A stretch of DNA of 64,000 nucleotides from JANJUB01 sp031386985 (GTDB lineage: Bacteria > Armatimonadota > Fimbriimonadia > Fimbriimonadales > Fimbriimonadaceae). The stretch covers positions 1 to 64,000 of the forward strand of contig JANNCV010000044.1 in assembly GCA_031386985.1 (NCBI GenBank). The letters run 5' to 3'. A program made the position numbers and the translations under genes. Positions 48,946 to 57,882 of the stretch are shown one piece after another. The notes beneath the pieces were generated by a model, which saw nothing but the letters and a program-made list of their open reading frames with translations, was not told the DNA's origin and made no database searches. Positions within the stretch are counted from its first letter, which is position 1; every line of letters starts with the position of its first letter.

Positions 48946-51708
48946 ATGGCAAACAAACCCGAAAACCTGATTCATCCCAGCTTTGGCCCGTGTGAGGTCA
49001 ATTCGACCCTTCTGGCAATCAAATGGCGCCGACCTATGTCGGATAGCGATGTGGGAAAGGCGATCGCAAATTCTGACGCGAGCTTGAATGTTTCTGACTC
49101 AAAAAATTCGGAGCCCGCTGAAAAAGTGATTGAGATCAATAACTCCTCAACGCTGAGTTGGACAACAACTAAGGGTTTAGCAAAGTCGATGCAAACGGCC
49201 AGCGCAAACCCGGATGTAGAGTGGGTTTCACCCGTTTATCGCGCCGTGAACGCGGAGAAAGGTGAACGCTCTTTGTTTGCTATCAATCCTACGGTTTTGA
49301 TCCTAACGGCGGCCGCTGACTCAGCGATTGACATTGTGAGCGTTGAAAGTTCTGCCGAGGTTGACACCGTTCGAACCAACATCATGAAAGGATTTGTCGT
49401 GTATAAGTTCCCCAAAGGAAATGCCGTGGAGACTAGTCAAAAGCTCTCGGCAATGTCAGAAATTGCTGGGCTGCCGAATGCGATCAGCCTTGAAAATGTT
49501 CCTTATCTGTCCCCGTTGTGTGGCTGCGGTTGTGCTAGCCCTAAGAACTCTCATAAATCTAAGCCGTGTGGGTGCATGCCCGCCGCTCTCATCCCCAATG
49601 ATCCGCTTTTTGCGAATCAATGGGGGCTACAGCGAGTTGAGGCGCCGAATGGCTGGTCTATCACAAAGGGTGATCCCAACGTTGTGATTGCCGTGCTAGA
49701 TCAAGGGGTTGACCTGTTACATCCCGATCTTAACCTCTGGCCAATATCCTATAGCACGATTACGCACACGAACAATGGTAGCTCGGTGGGCAATCACGGA
49801 ACCGCTTGTGCTGGAATTATTGGCGCAAAAATGGACAACGCATTGGGCCTAGCTGGTTTGGCTCCAGAGTGTAAGGTCATGGCGATTGCAACCAACTTTG
49901 CCGACACTGAGGTTGCCGAGGGGCTCTTTTTTGCCGCAGATAACGGGGCGAAAGTTGTAAGTATGAGCTTTGGCGTGTACCCGTCGTGGAATTATTGGAA
50001 CTTTGCAATCATTGAGGCGGCTTTACAATATTGTTATGAGCGCGATGTCTGCCTAATTGCCGCAACTGGAAACGAAAACCAGGCAATCTCTAGATTCCCC
50101 GCAACGGACCCAAGGACCTTTGGGATTGGCGGATCAAACCGAGCCGATGAACGGCATCGTGTAGGAGATTCATCTATCGAGCCATTTTGGGGTGCCTGCT
50201 ATGGGCCGGATGTGGATGTTGTTGCACCTTGCCTTGAGATTCCCACAACTGATCGGCTAGGGGGTGCTGGCTACACAGCAACGGACTACACGTTGCGCTT
50301 TAACGGGACCTCGTCGGCAACGCCTCATGTTGCGGCTTTGGCTGGTTTGATCCTGAGTTTGTGCCCGAAACTGACCGTCACGCAGGTGTACCAAATTATA
50401 GGCGAGACGTGCGACAAGATTAATGCCGGCACCTATATGTATCTAGCTACGACAGGCAAGCCCTTTAGCACCTGGCACAATGAAGTCGGATACGGGCGCA
50501 TCAACGTGGAGCGCGCGCTGCTAGCCGCCAAAAAGTGTTGTCAAACCCCTTGTGGATGCTCTGATGGCGGTAAGTGTTCTGTCTGCACGCCAGAACCTGA
50601 GGACTGTTGCGTTAGCCCGTGTGAGCCAGCGTGGCTAACCGATGAAAACTGCCTGGTTTGGTACGAAGATAAATTCTTTAGAGTGCCGATCCGGCGTGAT
50701 AACAACGTAGCCGCAGGTTCAAACTTCAAAGATGCCCCGATGATCGAATTCCGGTTGACTTACGAGCACAGAATGTGTCTGCTTGGCAAGCAACACGGCC
50801 CCCTCTTATTCACAACGACCCTGTTACCGGGCGAAACGGTGAGGCTGTACCACAGTGATCGCTACCGTAGAATTACCTCTACACAGCAACGCTACAGCGT
50901 CCAAACCACGTTTATGCAGTTCCTACAGGTCGTACACGAAGCCCGTGCCTCCGGCTCCATAAATGCCCTCTCCGAGGTGCTAACGAGTTCAAAGTCAGGC
51001 AGCTCAGGCGGATCAGGAGGTGGATTCTTCGTTGGACTCTTCGGTTTTGGGGGAGGCAGTTCCAGCTCTTCTTCCGGGTCTGTTTCAAGCCGGTCAGAAA
51101 TCGACGTTCACTTTGCTTCGGAGCAGTTCAACCAATCGGTCGTCCAATCCTCCCTGCTCACCCATGCAGAAAGGTCAGTCGTCGTCAGCACATATGAGGA
51201 CAAAGAGACTTTGGATGTTTCAGTTAGGACCATTCACAATGACAATGAGTGCCGAGCCGTAACCTACTTTGTTCGACAGGTTATGGAGCTGTATTCGATG
51301 AGCACCAAGCTCAGCGATATCAAATACCGGATCGTCTTTCCAAATGTGCCAGATGAGTGGCGAGCTATTAATGATACGGACTGGCTCCCGCCAGCGATCC
51401 GTGATTTCATCCTCGACGAACTCCGGCTTTTGCCCAAGATAGGAACGGCTGTAATTCGACCTCGACCGATATCAATTCCGACAGACGGCGTCGTTTATGA
51501 CCCTGAACTAGCCAACTGCTGCTCATGCGAGCCTGAGAAGGCGGCTGCCATTGGAATTCGGTTGGAGAAGCAGAAGGCTGAAGCAATGAAGGCATGCCTT
51601 GAGGTGCAGAGCCTTGAAATGGAACTCAAGCGGCGTGAAATGTTGCTGGCTAAAGGTGACATGCGTCCGTTTGAGAGTGTTCAAACGACCCCTACACCCT
51701 CTGACTAG
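48946..51708 (+). CDS. Subtilisin-like (S8) serine peptidase with C-terminal extension
   Basis: A 920-aa protein. The catalytic triad motifs are intact: VIAVLDQGVDLLHPDL (D252), VGNHGTACAGIIG (H284) and RFNGTSSATPHVAALAG (S456), with the oxyanion-region ATGNEN. An N-terminal ~215-residue prodomain ends in a Cys-rich linker (LCGCGCASPKN). Past ~550 come a Cys-rich segment (CCQTPCGCSDGG), a Gly/Ser-rich tract (SGSSGGSGGG) near 690 and a coiled-coil end. No signal peptide, so it is probably cytoplasmic or exported by another route. It may be an effector controlled by the adjacent sigma/STAND pair. Confidence 0.88.
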   Translation: MANKPENLIHPSFGPCEVNSTLLAIKWRRPMSDSDVGKAIANSDASLNVSDSKNSEPAEKVIEINNSSTLSWTTTKGLAKSMQTASANPDVEWVSPVYRAVNAEKGERSLFAINPTVLILTAAADSAIDIVSVESSAEVDTVRTNIMKGFVVYKFPKGNAVETSQKLSAMSEIAGLPNAISLENVPYLSPLCGCGCASPKNSHKSKPCGCMPAALIPNDPLFANQWGLQRVEAPNGWSITKGDPNVVIAVLDQGVDLLHPDLNLWPISYSTITHTNNGSSVGNHGTACAGIIGAKMDNALGLAGLAPECKVMAIATNFADTEVAEGLFFAADNGAKVVSMSFGVYPSWNYWNFAIIEAALQYCYERDVCLIAATGNENQAISRFPATDPRTFGIGGSNRADERHRVGDSSIEPFWGACYGPDVDVVAPCLEIPTTDRLGGAGYTATDYTLRFNGTSSATPHVAALAGLILSLCPKLTVTQVYQIIGETCDKINAGTYMYLATTGKPFSTWHNEVGYGRINVERALLAAKKCCQTPCGCSDGGKCSVCTPEPEDCCVSPCEPAWLTDENCLVWYEDKFFRVPIRRDNNVAAGSNFKDAPMIEFRLTYEHRMCLLGKQHGPLLFTTTLLPGETVRLYHSDRYRRITSTQQRYSVQTTFMQFLQVVHEARASGSINALSEVLTSSKSGSSGGSGGGFFVGLFGFGGGSSSSSSGSVSSRSEIDVHFASEQFNQSVVQSSLLTHAERSVVVSTYEDKETLDVSVRTIHNDNECRAVTYFVRQVMELYSMSTKLSDIKYRIVFPNVPDEWRAINDTDWLPPAIRDFILDELRLLPKIGTAVIRPRPISIPTDGVVYDPELANCCSCEPEKAAAIGIRLEKQKAEAMKACLEVQSLEMELKRREMLLAKGDMRPFESVQTTPTPSD

Positions 51709-51714
51709 TCTGCA

Positions 51715-51759
51715 GGCTGGTTTGTAAAAGGATTGTCCCTTTCCATTTACAAACCAGCC
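51715..51759. terminator. Large 14-bp hairpin after subtilase gene
   Basis: A perfect inverted repeat GGCTGGTTTGTAAA / TTTACAAACCAGCC with a 17-nt spacer begins 6 bp after the subtilase stop, between convergent genes. No T tract follows, so it may be a processed hairpin or a bidirectional terminator. Confidence 0.6.
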
Positions 51760-51832
51760 CAAGTTCTCAGACCGTTATCTCGCTGCACATTGTGCGAATC
51801 TGCGATTGAATTATACGGTGAAGTCCGATGAA

Positions 51833-52912
51833 TCAAGTGTCAACTCTGGGCAATTCTTCTTGTTTCATTTGCCATTCCGTTGCGCTTGTTTCTAAACTTG
51901 CGACAATCGCGACCAAAACTTCCGGCTCAGGGCTGAGCCACCCGTTTATGACTTCGGGTTTGAGCAAATCCTCAAGCTTCAAGGGCTCGCTTCCATATTT
52001 GAGAGCCTCCATCTTCGCGTTAGTGCGTTTCCAAAGGAAACCAAATCGCTGCTTGAACCGAGGTGGTAAGTTGTCCCATTTTAGCTCAGATCGCTTGATT
52101 CCTTTGCACTCTTGAAGATCATGTTTCAAGTCGCGAAGAGTCACGGCGGGGTCAAGTGCGGCAAATGCCACGAGCACTTTTCTAGATATTTTATCTACAT
52201 GCGGATACATCGCCTTCACAAACAAGGCACCAAGATAAACGCGCTCCAGAGCTTTGCCACTTTGCAAGGCAGAATTATCTGGCTTAGTATTCAAGATGAA
52301 TGGCGGCAACGTTAATCGTGACTCGAAATCGCTCCTCTTACGGCTGCGATCGCTGGCTGGATCGGAGTAATTGCAAACGGGGCTTGGAGTTGTCGCACCC
52401 GGTGCAACTGGATCAGGTTGGGTGGCGACCGGCGGTTTTAGGTTAAGGCTCCCAACTGCCCGTTTTAACTCAGGTGAATATCCAACGGGCTGCTCACCCA
52501 ACGGTTCGGTGCCAACAAAAACCCAGACGCACGGCGGGAGTGGGCAAGTTCTGCCGTCCCGATAGTAGTGCCGGTCTTCAAGGGGGGCTAAAAAGCTGCT
52601 GTACAACGGCTCGTTACCCACCAATGCGTTGATCTCATCTACAAACGCCAGAATTGGCTTTGCCGGATTCAGGGCGTGGGTCGTAACAATTTGGTCGAAG
52701 AATCCCAGGAGGTCTTCTCGCTTTACCATTTCTGTAATGTTGAACGGTATTATCGTGAACTCGTGGCTCTTAGCCAGTTTTTGGATCAGCGTACTCTTGC
52801 CTCCACCGGGCGCATCACAAACATAAAAGCTTTTCGAGATTTGCGTATCAACAAAATGAGCCAACTGAGCCGATATCTCCGCACCATCTTTCTGCGCTCG
52901 TGTGCGATGCAA
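51833..52912 (-). CDS. AAA ATPase, probably the C-terminal half of the upstream gene
   Basis: A 359-aa frame. Walker A VCDAPGGGKSTLIQKLA, Walker B KPILAFVDEINALVG, sensor-1 region CVWVFVGTEP. A Pro/Thr linker lies near 170-190. The frame is open upstream of the first ATG, and the upstream gene's last 127 bp overlap it. Read across, the upstream CICIAHERRK would continue naturally into DGAEISAQLAHFVDT here by a -1 shift near 52885. It is either a frameshifted single gene or two coupled genes. Confidence 0.7.
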   Translation of the reverse strand: MHRTRAQKDGAEISAQLAHFVDTQISKSFYVCDAPGGGKSTLIQKLAKSHEFTIIPFNITEMVKREDLLGFFDQIVTTHALNPAKPILAFVDEINALVGNEPLYSSFLAPLEDRHYYRDGRTCPLPPCVWVFVGTEPLGEQPVGYSPELKRAVGSLNLKPPVATQPDPVAPGATTPSPVCNYSDPASDRSRKRSDFESRLTLPPFILNTKPDNSALQSGKALERVYLGALFVKAMYPHVDKISRKVLVAFAALDPAVTLRDLKHDLQECKGIKRSELKWDNLPPRFKQRFGFLWKRTNAKMEALKYGSEPLKLEDLLKPEVINGWLSPEPEVLVAIVASLETSATEWQMKQEELPRVDT

Positions 52913-54219
52913 ATGCAGTCGTCAACATCTGTCATTGATCGCCAAAGGTCTAGCCTCGGCCCGTCCGGATAGGTGACAACTCCTTCACCATAGCCTTCTC
53001 TACCGTTGGGCCAGACGGTGTAAGCTTGCTCCCAAGAGTCCATAACAGTTTTCCAATCGAACCCCTTGCCAAGATTTCTGACGCTGATTTCCCGCGATAA
53101 CTTTGTGTCGTTACCCTTCCAGGTCTCGGGCTTTGTAATCCTCCCTATTTCTTCTTTTCTAAACTCGTTCGTAAACTCCATACTCCTGTCAAGAGCATTG
53201 TCCCAAGGTGTGCCGGGGCTTAGGTGATTGAAAATCAGGGCAGGAAACAAGACGCTTGCCAGGGGCACGAACCTCTCTGCTCCAGTTCCGTCGCTCCCCT
53301 CAAATGTGTAGCCCTGGGCACTCTCGTCAACGCCGAACTTAGCTAAGATCGTAGCCCTGGCTGTCATAACAACAATCGCAGCATTCTGCAACCAGAGGTC
53401 TCTACATAGCCCATCTAGCGCTCGCATTCCATCGCGAGTTGGAATACCGCCCTTTAATATCCAACGCTGCACTTTGCGAGCGGTGCCGGCAGAGTCGTTA
53501 AAGGAGAGTTTTTCTGTTGCAACCGGTTGGACAAGCAGGAGCTTAACCTTTTCCCTTGGAAGGTCACGTAGCCAGGGTGCCGTTAAAGACTTGGTCGACA
53601 CATACCAAGGGGAGTTCTTATACTGTTTCTTTAGGGCTTCCACTAACTCAGGGGTGATGGTATTGCGACCATGATCTTTTACTACGATAATAGGCTCATC
53701 TCCCACATCCAGGTCTACGGCGCTCGGAAGCGTAGGCGTAGCTCCAAGGGGAATATCCAGCTCCCAATCCCATCGCTCAATGAGCTCGTATTTATCGCCA
53801 GACGCCTTTTTATACAGGCGTACAACTCGATTTGTACCGACCTCTTCACTGGCCACGAGCCTGTGTAGATTTGGCGCATCTTTATGCGGCTCCAACTCAA
53901 CAGTTACATGATGAGGATTATCGCCCAGGCTGCTGCCGTCCGCACTTTGCTCCGCCTGATGCAACATTGCCCGAATCAAGTTGCTGTCGCGCCAGTGCCA
54001 ATTACCCATGCCAACGACCTTAAAGTTTTTGTCTGACCAATCAGCCCCATTCAACAAACGTGCAACTTGACCGGCTCCACATAGAGAGCGCACCGACGAA
54101 TCAAGCGGCTGAGCTGCTCTGGAGTTACTCTTACCGCGCCGACTAGCAATATCTGACTCATGGGGCTCTAGCACCCAGTGTGCGTCAACAAACCAATCCC
54201 CAACAACGAGAATTTTCAT
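52786..54219 (-). CDS. PfkB-like domain protein overlapping AAA ATPase
   Basis: About 477 aa from ATG 54219 (KILVVGDWFVDAHWVLEPHES); an in-frame start at 54312 is less likely. LCGAGQVARLL, IIVVKDHGRNTITPELVEAL and WYVSTKSLTAPWL resemble ribokinase/PfkB-fold elements, though the substrate-binding loops are not obvious. The C-terminal ~40 residues overlap the AAA gene in another frame and look like out-of-frame translation (SWLILLIRKSRKAF). Together they may form one PfkB-AAA protein of ~800 aa. Confidence 0.6.
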   Translation of the reverse strand: MKILVVGDWFVDAHWVLEPHESDIASRRGKSNSRAAQPLDSSVRSLCGAGQVARLLNGADWSDKNFKVVGMGNWHWRDSNLIRAMLHQAEQSADGSSLGDNPHHVTVELEPHKDAPNLHRLVASEEVGTNRVVRLYKKASGDKYELIERWDWELDIPLGATPTLPSAVDLDVGDEPIIVVKDHGRNTITPELVEALKKQYKNSPWYVSTKSLTAPWLRDLPREKVKLLLVQPVATEKLSFNDSAGTARKVQRWILKGGIPTRDGMRALDGLCRDLWLQNAAIVVMTARATILAKFGVDESAQGYTFEGSDGTGAERFVPLASVLFPALIFNHLSPGTPWDNALDRSMEFTNEFRKEEIGRITKPETWKGNDTKLSREISVRNLGKGFDWKTVMDSWEQAYTVWPNGREGYGEGVVTYPDGPRLDLWRSMTDVDDCICIAHERRKMVRRYRLSWLILLIRKSRKAFMFVMRPVEARVR

Positions 54220-54312
54220 CTTTTCTTCAGTAGCAATTTGCGCCACAGGTCGTCCTTCCCAACAGCTAAAGCTGACAATTGCAATGTACCTATAGCGGCG
54301 AGAACCTTGCAT

Positions 54313-54601
54313 TGTGACCTAGCTACCGCCCCCAGAGGTGCACCAGCGAATGAATCCGATGGAAGGATTTGCCGCAGGTAAAGGACAAACCAGCGGTTGC
54401 TTCAATCAGGTAGCCATTCAAGCGCTCTGAGCAAGACATGGATGGCCTGTACTCAGATCAAGCCGTTGGAACAACTTCGCCCACCCGTTCGACCAATCGA
54501 TATGCAATTTCGATCAATTGTTTGAAGCAGGTAACTGCTAAATCCGTGAAGTATCGCAACAACTTATGAACGTCTCACGGACACTAGGCGTCTCTCATAA
54601 C
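54313..54601. other. Intergenic region
   Basis: No gene or clear motif seen between the PfkB-like gene (leftward) and the small secreted protein (rightward). Confidence 0.4.
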
Positions 54602-54814
54602 ATGAGCACTACAAAGGTATTCCTGACCGTTGGACTACTTATGCCAACACTAGCCTTCGCGGTGGAGCGAGACGCAATGCGCGAATCTCGACGGGAAATG
54701 AGGGAAGTGCGATCAGAGTTTGCGCAAGATCGCATCAATCGGCGTAAGGAAACGGACCGGAAAGCCAAGCAAACTCGGTCCGCTTGGCTTTCCCGGGAAT
54801 ACCTTAAGTTTTGA
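54602..54814 (+). CDS. Small secreted charged protein
   Basis: 70 aa from ATG 54602; a frame start at 54566 is less likely. Signal peptide STTKVFLTVGLLMPTLAFA with cleavage after AFA, then a very charged helical sequence (ERDAMRESRREMREVRSEFA). Part of its 3' end encodes the strong hairpin 54759-54793 shared with the convergent gene, so it may be genuine or a by-product of that hairpin. Confidence 0.5.
   Translation: MSTTKVFLTVGLLMPTLAFAVERDAMRESRREMREVRSEFAQDRINRRKETDRKAKQTRSAWLSREYLKF
54759..54793 (-). terminator. 12-bp hairpin at convergent gene ends
   Basis: A perfect stem GGAAAGCCAAGC / GCTTGGCTTTCC with an 11-nt loop lies 11 bp past the stop of the minus-strand barrel-like gene. No T tract. 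Probably a terminator for that gene. Confidence 0.55.
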
Positions 54815-55943
54815 TCGGCGTTGTCAGACCAAATGTTAGAACATTGTCCTTCGCGTAACGGAAGAAAACCCTTGCTCCCGATTTGTTAACCGCTCTCTTG
54901 AGAGTGATGGAGTAGTCGAACTCGCCGCTGTACTTTGTTGGAATGGCATAGTTTAGACTTACGGACGCGAATTGGAGGTCAAATGCAGCGTCCATGTCAA
55001 AAGTGAGCCCGCTATCTGGTGCGCCACCGGCTCTGGACCAGGCGGAAGAGAAGTTGTATGACAGGTCCACGCCTGGAATTGTTTGAGAATCTCCAATAGC
55101 GACTGTGATCGATGTTTCGCTGAATCCCTTCCTTGAAGCGAAGCCCGTCGAAACGGCGAAAACCCACCTGGCCGCATCAGGGCTAAGTTGGTAGTCCAAA
55201 GCAAGGCCAACGGAATCTGTGGAGGCACCAGTACCCTTTGGATCCCGCTTTGAGTAGCTGCCGGTTGCGGCATAGCTCCCACGACCAACCGCAGCCACGA
55301 TCTGACGATCGACGTCGCTCTCTCGCGTTTGTACATCGTTTGCAGTCGCCGTAATGGCGGTGACGGTTCCACCCGATCCCGGTGCTCCACCGAGACCTCC
55401 AAACCCGCCCCCAAAACTGCCGGATTTGGGCAGCTCTCCAGATGCGCGAAGTTCGGCTTCGGCAACAGTTAGGGCCCAAACAACTTCAGGTTTCATATCT
55501 CCGTAGGGTGCTCCCCCTAGTCTTGCACGCCCCGTCGTAGAGACTGAGGTGCGTGACGTCGACAAGCTGCCCGTTGCGGTCCAATTCTGGCTGAACTCAT
55601 AATAACCAACGCCTTCGACGCTTCCATCCGAGCTTGTTTGAGTGAAGTGATATTTGTCTAGGTCGAAGATGAAGATGCGTGATTGCTTCTTGTCCTTCAA
55701 TATCTCCTGCTTGATGCGGTTAATGAGCGGTCTATGGGCCGCTGCGATCGCCTTTTGTTTTGCTGGGTCTAAACTACTAAAGACAAATCCAGCGGGGTCA
55801 TTGGGAAAAATCGTGCCGAGTTCGGAGAATGACCTCTTGTTCAGTTTTTCATCCAATCTCCGTTCTCGATCTTGTCCCTGCACTGTCGATGTCATCAGGA
55901 TCGTTCCTAATACGATCATCGAGTTTATTTTGTTGTTTCTCAT
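54804..55943 (-). CDS. Secreted outer-membrane beta-barrel-like protein
   Basis: A 379-aa protein with a signal peptide (INSMIVLGTILMTSTVQG) and an AGGAGG about 10 nt before the ATG. After ~200 residues with a Gly-rich linker (SGSFGGGFGGLGGAPGSGG), the C-terminal half has alternating hydrophobic strands (ARWVFAVSTGFASRKGFSETSITVAIG, FASVSLNYAIP, FDYSITLKRAV, ARVFFRYAKDNVLTFGLTTPI) typical of a barrel. Function unknown. Confidence 0.6.
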   Translation of the reverse strand: MRNNKINSMIVLGTILMTSTVQGQDRERRLDEKLNKRSFSELGTIFPNDPAGFVFSSLDPAKQKAIAAAHRPLINRIKQEILKDKKQSRIFIFDLDKYHFTQTSSDGSVEGVGYYEFSQNWTATGSLSTSRTSVSTTGRARLGGAPYGDMKPEVVWALTVAEAELRASGELPKSGSFGGGFGGLGGAPGSGGTVTAITATANDVQTRESDVDRQIVAAVGRGSYAATGSYSKRDPKGTGASTDSVGLALDYQLSPDAARWVFAVSTGFASRKGFSETSITVAIGDSQTIPGVDLSYNFSSAWSRAGGAPDSGLTFDMDAAFDLQFASVSLNYAIPTKYSGEFDYSITLKRAVNKSGARVFFRYAKDNVLTFGLTTPIKT

Positions 55944-56544
55944 GTTTGTCCTCCTTTCTCCCTACCTAACAAAACGGATATAACTTACATTTTCTAACAA
56001 CGTGAGCGCGGAAAGGGAGCCTCAAGAGTGACATCCTAGCTAATCCGCTCCTTTGATTTTCTGCTAATTCACGTCTTACATACGTGAGGAAAAAGCTGGT
56101 AATTCTACTAAATTATTCCGAATTGCCCGCAACAATGCCAGATTGTCAGGATAATAGAAAAAAGCTGGTCTCCACAAGGAAGACCAGGAGGAAGATTTTC
56201 AACAGACATCCTCAGGCAAATAATACACTGGTATTAGCACTCGGTCAAGTCGTCTTTTGCGCGGCTACAAACGCAAAAGAGCTCACGGGTGACACACGAA
56301 CTCAGCCTCCCATAACTAGTGCTCGCGGGATCAGAACAAATCTCATCAGCGATCCCGTCCCCACCCCCTCAGTAAGAAGCCGCGCCAAATCGGACGGCTC
56401 TGTCTGGCAGGCTGCGCCAGCATGGTTCTATGGGAAACATGTGAATGGCCCGTGCCAGTTCAAGGAAGAGCGTTACTTCCTAACTAGACTTCGGCGGAGG
56501 CGAACAGCCAAGGTCACTTAGGTGACCGGAAGCTGGCGAGTAAG
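55944..56544. other. Intergenic region upstream of HTH-TPR gene
   Basis: 600 bp without a gene I trust. A plus frame at 56084-56521 lacks a ribosome-binding site and has atypical composition. A hairpin CTGGTCT / AGACCAG lies near 56165-56187, and a short GGTGACCGGAAGC motif precedes the next gene. Confidence 0.4.
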
Positions 56545-57615
56545 ATGGAAACGTTCGGTACCATCTTACGAGCAGCGGTTCTGAAGGAACACACCACAGA
56601 CGTTAAGTTCGCGGCAGCCCTAGGGGTTACTGCCGGTAGAGTGAGTCAAATTCTCAGCGGCAATGAACGGATCAGTCGAAGGGTCTTGGCAGGCCTGCTA
56701 AAGGCGTTTACCAAAAGCAAATTGCGAAAGGAAATCCGGGATGCTTGGATCCTTGAGTATATGCCTTTGCAATACGCACTTGACTCGTTGGGGACAGAGG
56801 ATGCAGGCGAGCAAGCCAGCTTCCTATTAAAAGACCACCAGCCCCATCAGGCCCTTGATTTGGTGGAATCGCGACGCGCCAGAACTCCGGACTGCTCAGA
56901 TTGGCATGAGTTGAGTCGAGTGGCCGCGGAGATTAATAAACGATTAGTCCGGCCAGCAGCCGCTCTGCGCATCGTGAGTGAAATGGAACAGCGGGCGCGA
57001 TGTGAAGGTAATCAGGTGCACATCCTGGAAGCACTTCGGCTCAAGTGTCACGTGTCGATAGACGTCTCGGGAATCCGGCCCTTGTGCTTATCACAACTCC
57101 ATGAAGACGCCCTTCGATACGCCGAAACCTACAAGCCTCAAGCTGCCCTTAGGAACCAGTGGCAAAAAACTCGCAGCGAGTTGGCAAGAGACGGCGCAAT
57201 GATACTATTAAAAGCCCATGAGTTCCAGGACATCTCGATAGAGTTGTTCAAAAAGGCCCTGAGCGGGATCGGGTGGGCAAGGAGCAATTCTAAAGACGAG
57301 ACCGGACACGCGCGTGGGTTGCTTGTGCGAGCCAAGGTTGAGATTGCGGCTGGCCACATTGGCAATGCCAATGAAGCCCTCGACGAGATTGCAGGCCACC
57401 CATGCGCGGGCGAAGGCGATTTTCCTCAAAGGATAAGAATAGTTAAGGCTCGCCTCGCAATTCTGAGCGACAAGTGTCCAAAGGCAATGGCCCTGTTGGA
57501 ATCCATTTGCGCCCAGTGCCTGGAGAACGAAGACCCGTATTACCACCGGATTGCTGACCAACTGCTCGCTCGCTTAACTCTTGGTCACCTTCCTAGAATT
57601 GCCGTTCAGAAATAG
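56545..57615 (+). CDS. XRE HTH protein with TPR-like helical domain
   Basis: A 356-aa protein. N-terminal HTH DVKFAAALGVTAGRVSQILSGNERIS (about 19-44), then ~290 residues of TPR-like helices (ASFLLKDHQPHQALDLVESRR, AAALRIVSEMEQRAR, GNANEALDEIAGH). The architecture resembles peptide-sensing (Rap/PlcR/quorum-type) regulators, though I see no peptide gene. It precedes the mobilization module and may regulate it. Confidence 0.7.
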   Translation: METFGTILRAAVLKEHTTDVKFAAALGVTAGRVSQILSGNERISRRVLAGLLKAFTKSKLRKEIRDAWILEYMPLQYALDSLGTEDAGEQASFLLKDHQPHQALDLVESRRARTPDCSDWHELSRVAAEINKRLVRPAAALRIVSEMEQRARCEGNQVHILEALRLKCHVSIDVSGIRPLCLSQLHEDALRYAETYKPQAALRNQWQKTRSELARDGAMILLKAHEFQDISIELFKKALSGIGWARSNSKDETGHARGLLVRAKVEIAAGHIGNANEALDEIAGHPCAGEGDFPQRIRIVKARLAILSDKCPKAMALLESICAQCLENEDPYYHRIADQLLARLTLGHLPRIAVQK

Positions 57616-57809
57616 CTCGCAACCCCAACTTTTGGGGCGACCAATGCCCCGACTAGGGTTAGTTGGGTTTCCTGAACCTGGGTAGGTTCAACGAACTACT
57701 CAACCCTCTATGTTTGCTTCTCCTTCCTCTTCACTGGCCCGTTCATCGCTCTTTCAAAACAATACAGATCGTCTCGGCGGCGGCCCCCGCCTAGCCCGCC
57801 AAACAAACA

Positions 57810-57829
57810 TGTTTAGCGTTTACTAAACA
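57810..57829. promoter_or_regulatory. Palindromic operator-like site upstream of coupling ATPase
   Basis: A perfect inverted repeat TGTTTAG-cgttta-CTAAACA 48 bp upstream of the VirD4/HerA-like gene. It is followed by a half-site-like TTACTAA. Size and placement suit a dimeric HTH repressor of the mobilization operon. Confidence 0.55.
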
Positions 57830-57882
57830 ATTACTAACCCGGGAGGGATAGTGCTTCAAAGTCGCTTATGATTTGAGTGCAC

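Noticed and set aside
56084..56521. 145-aa plus-strand frame
   Set aside because: No ribosome-binding site, Arg/Thr-heavy composition, no recognisable domain; treated as non-coding.
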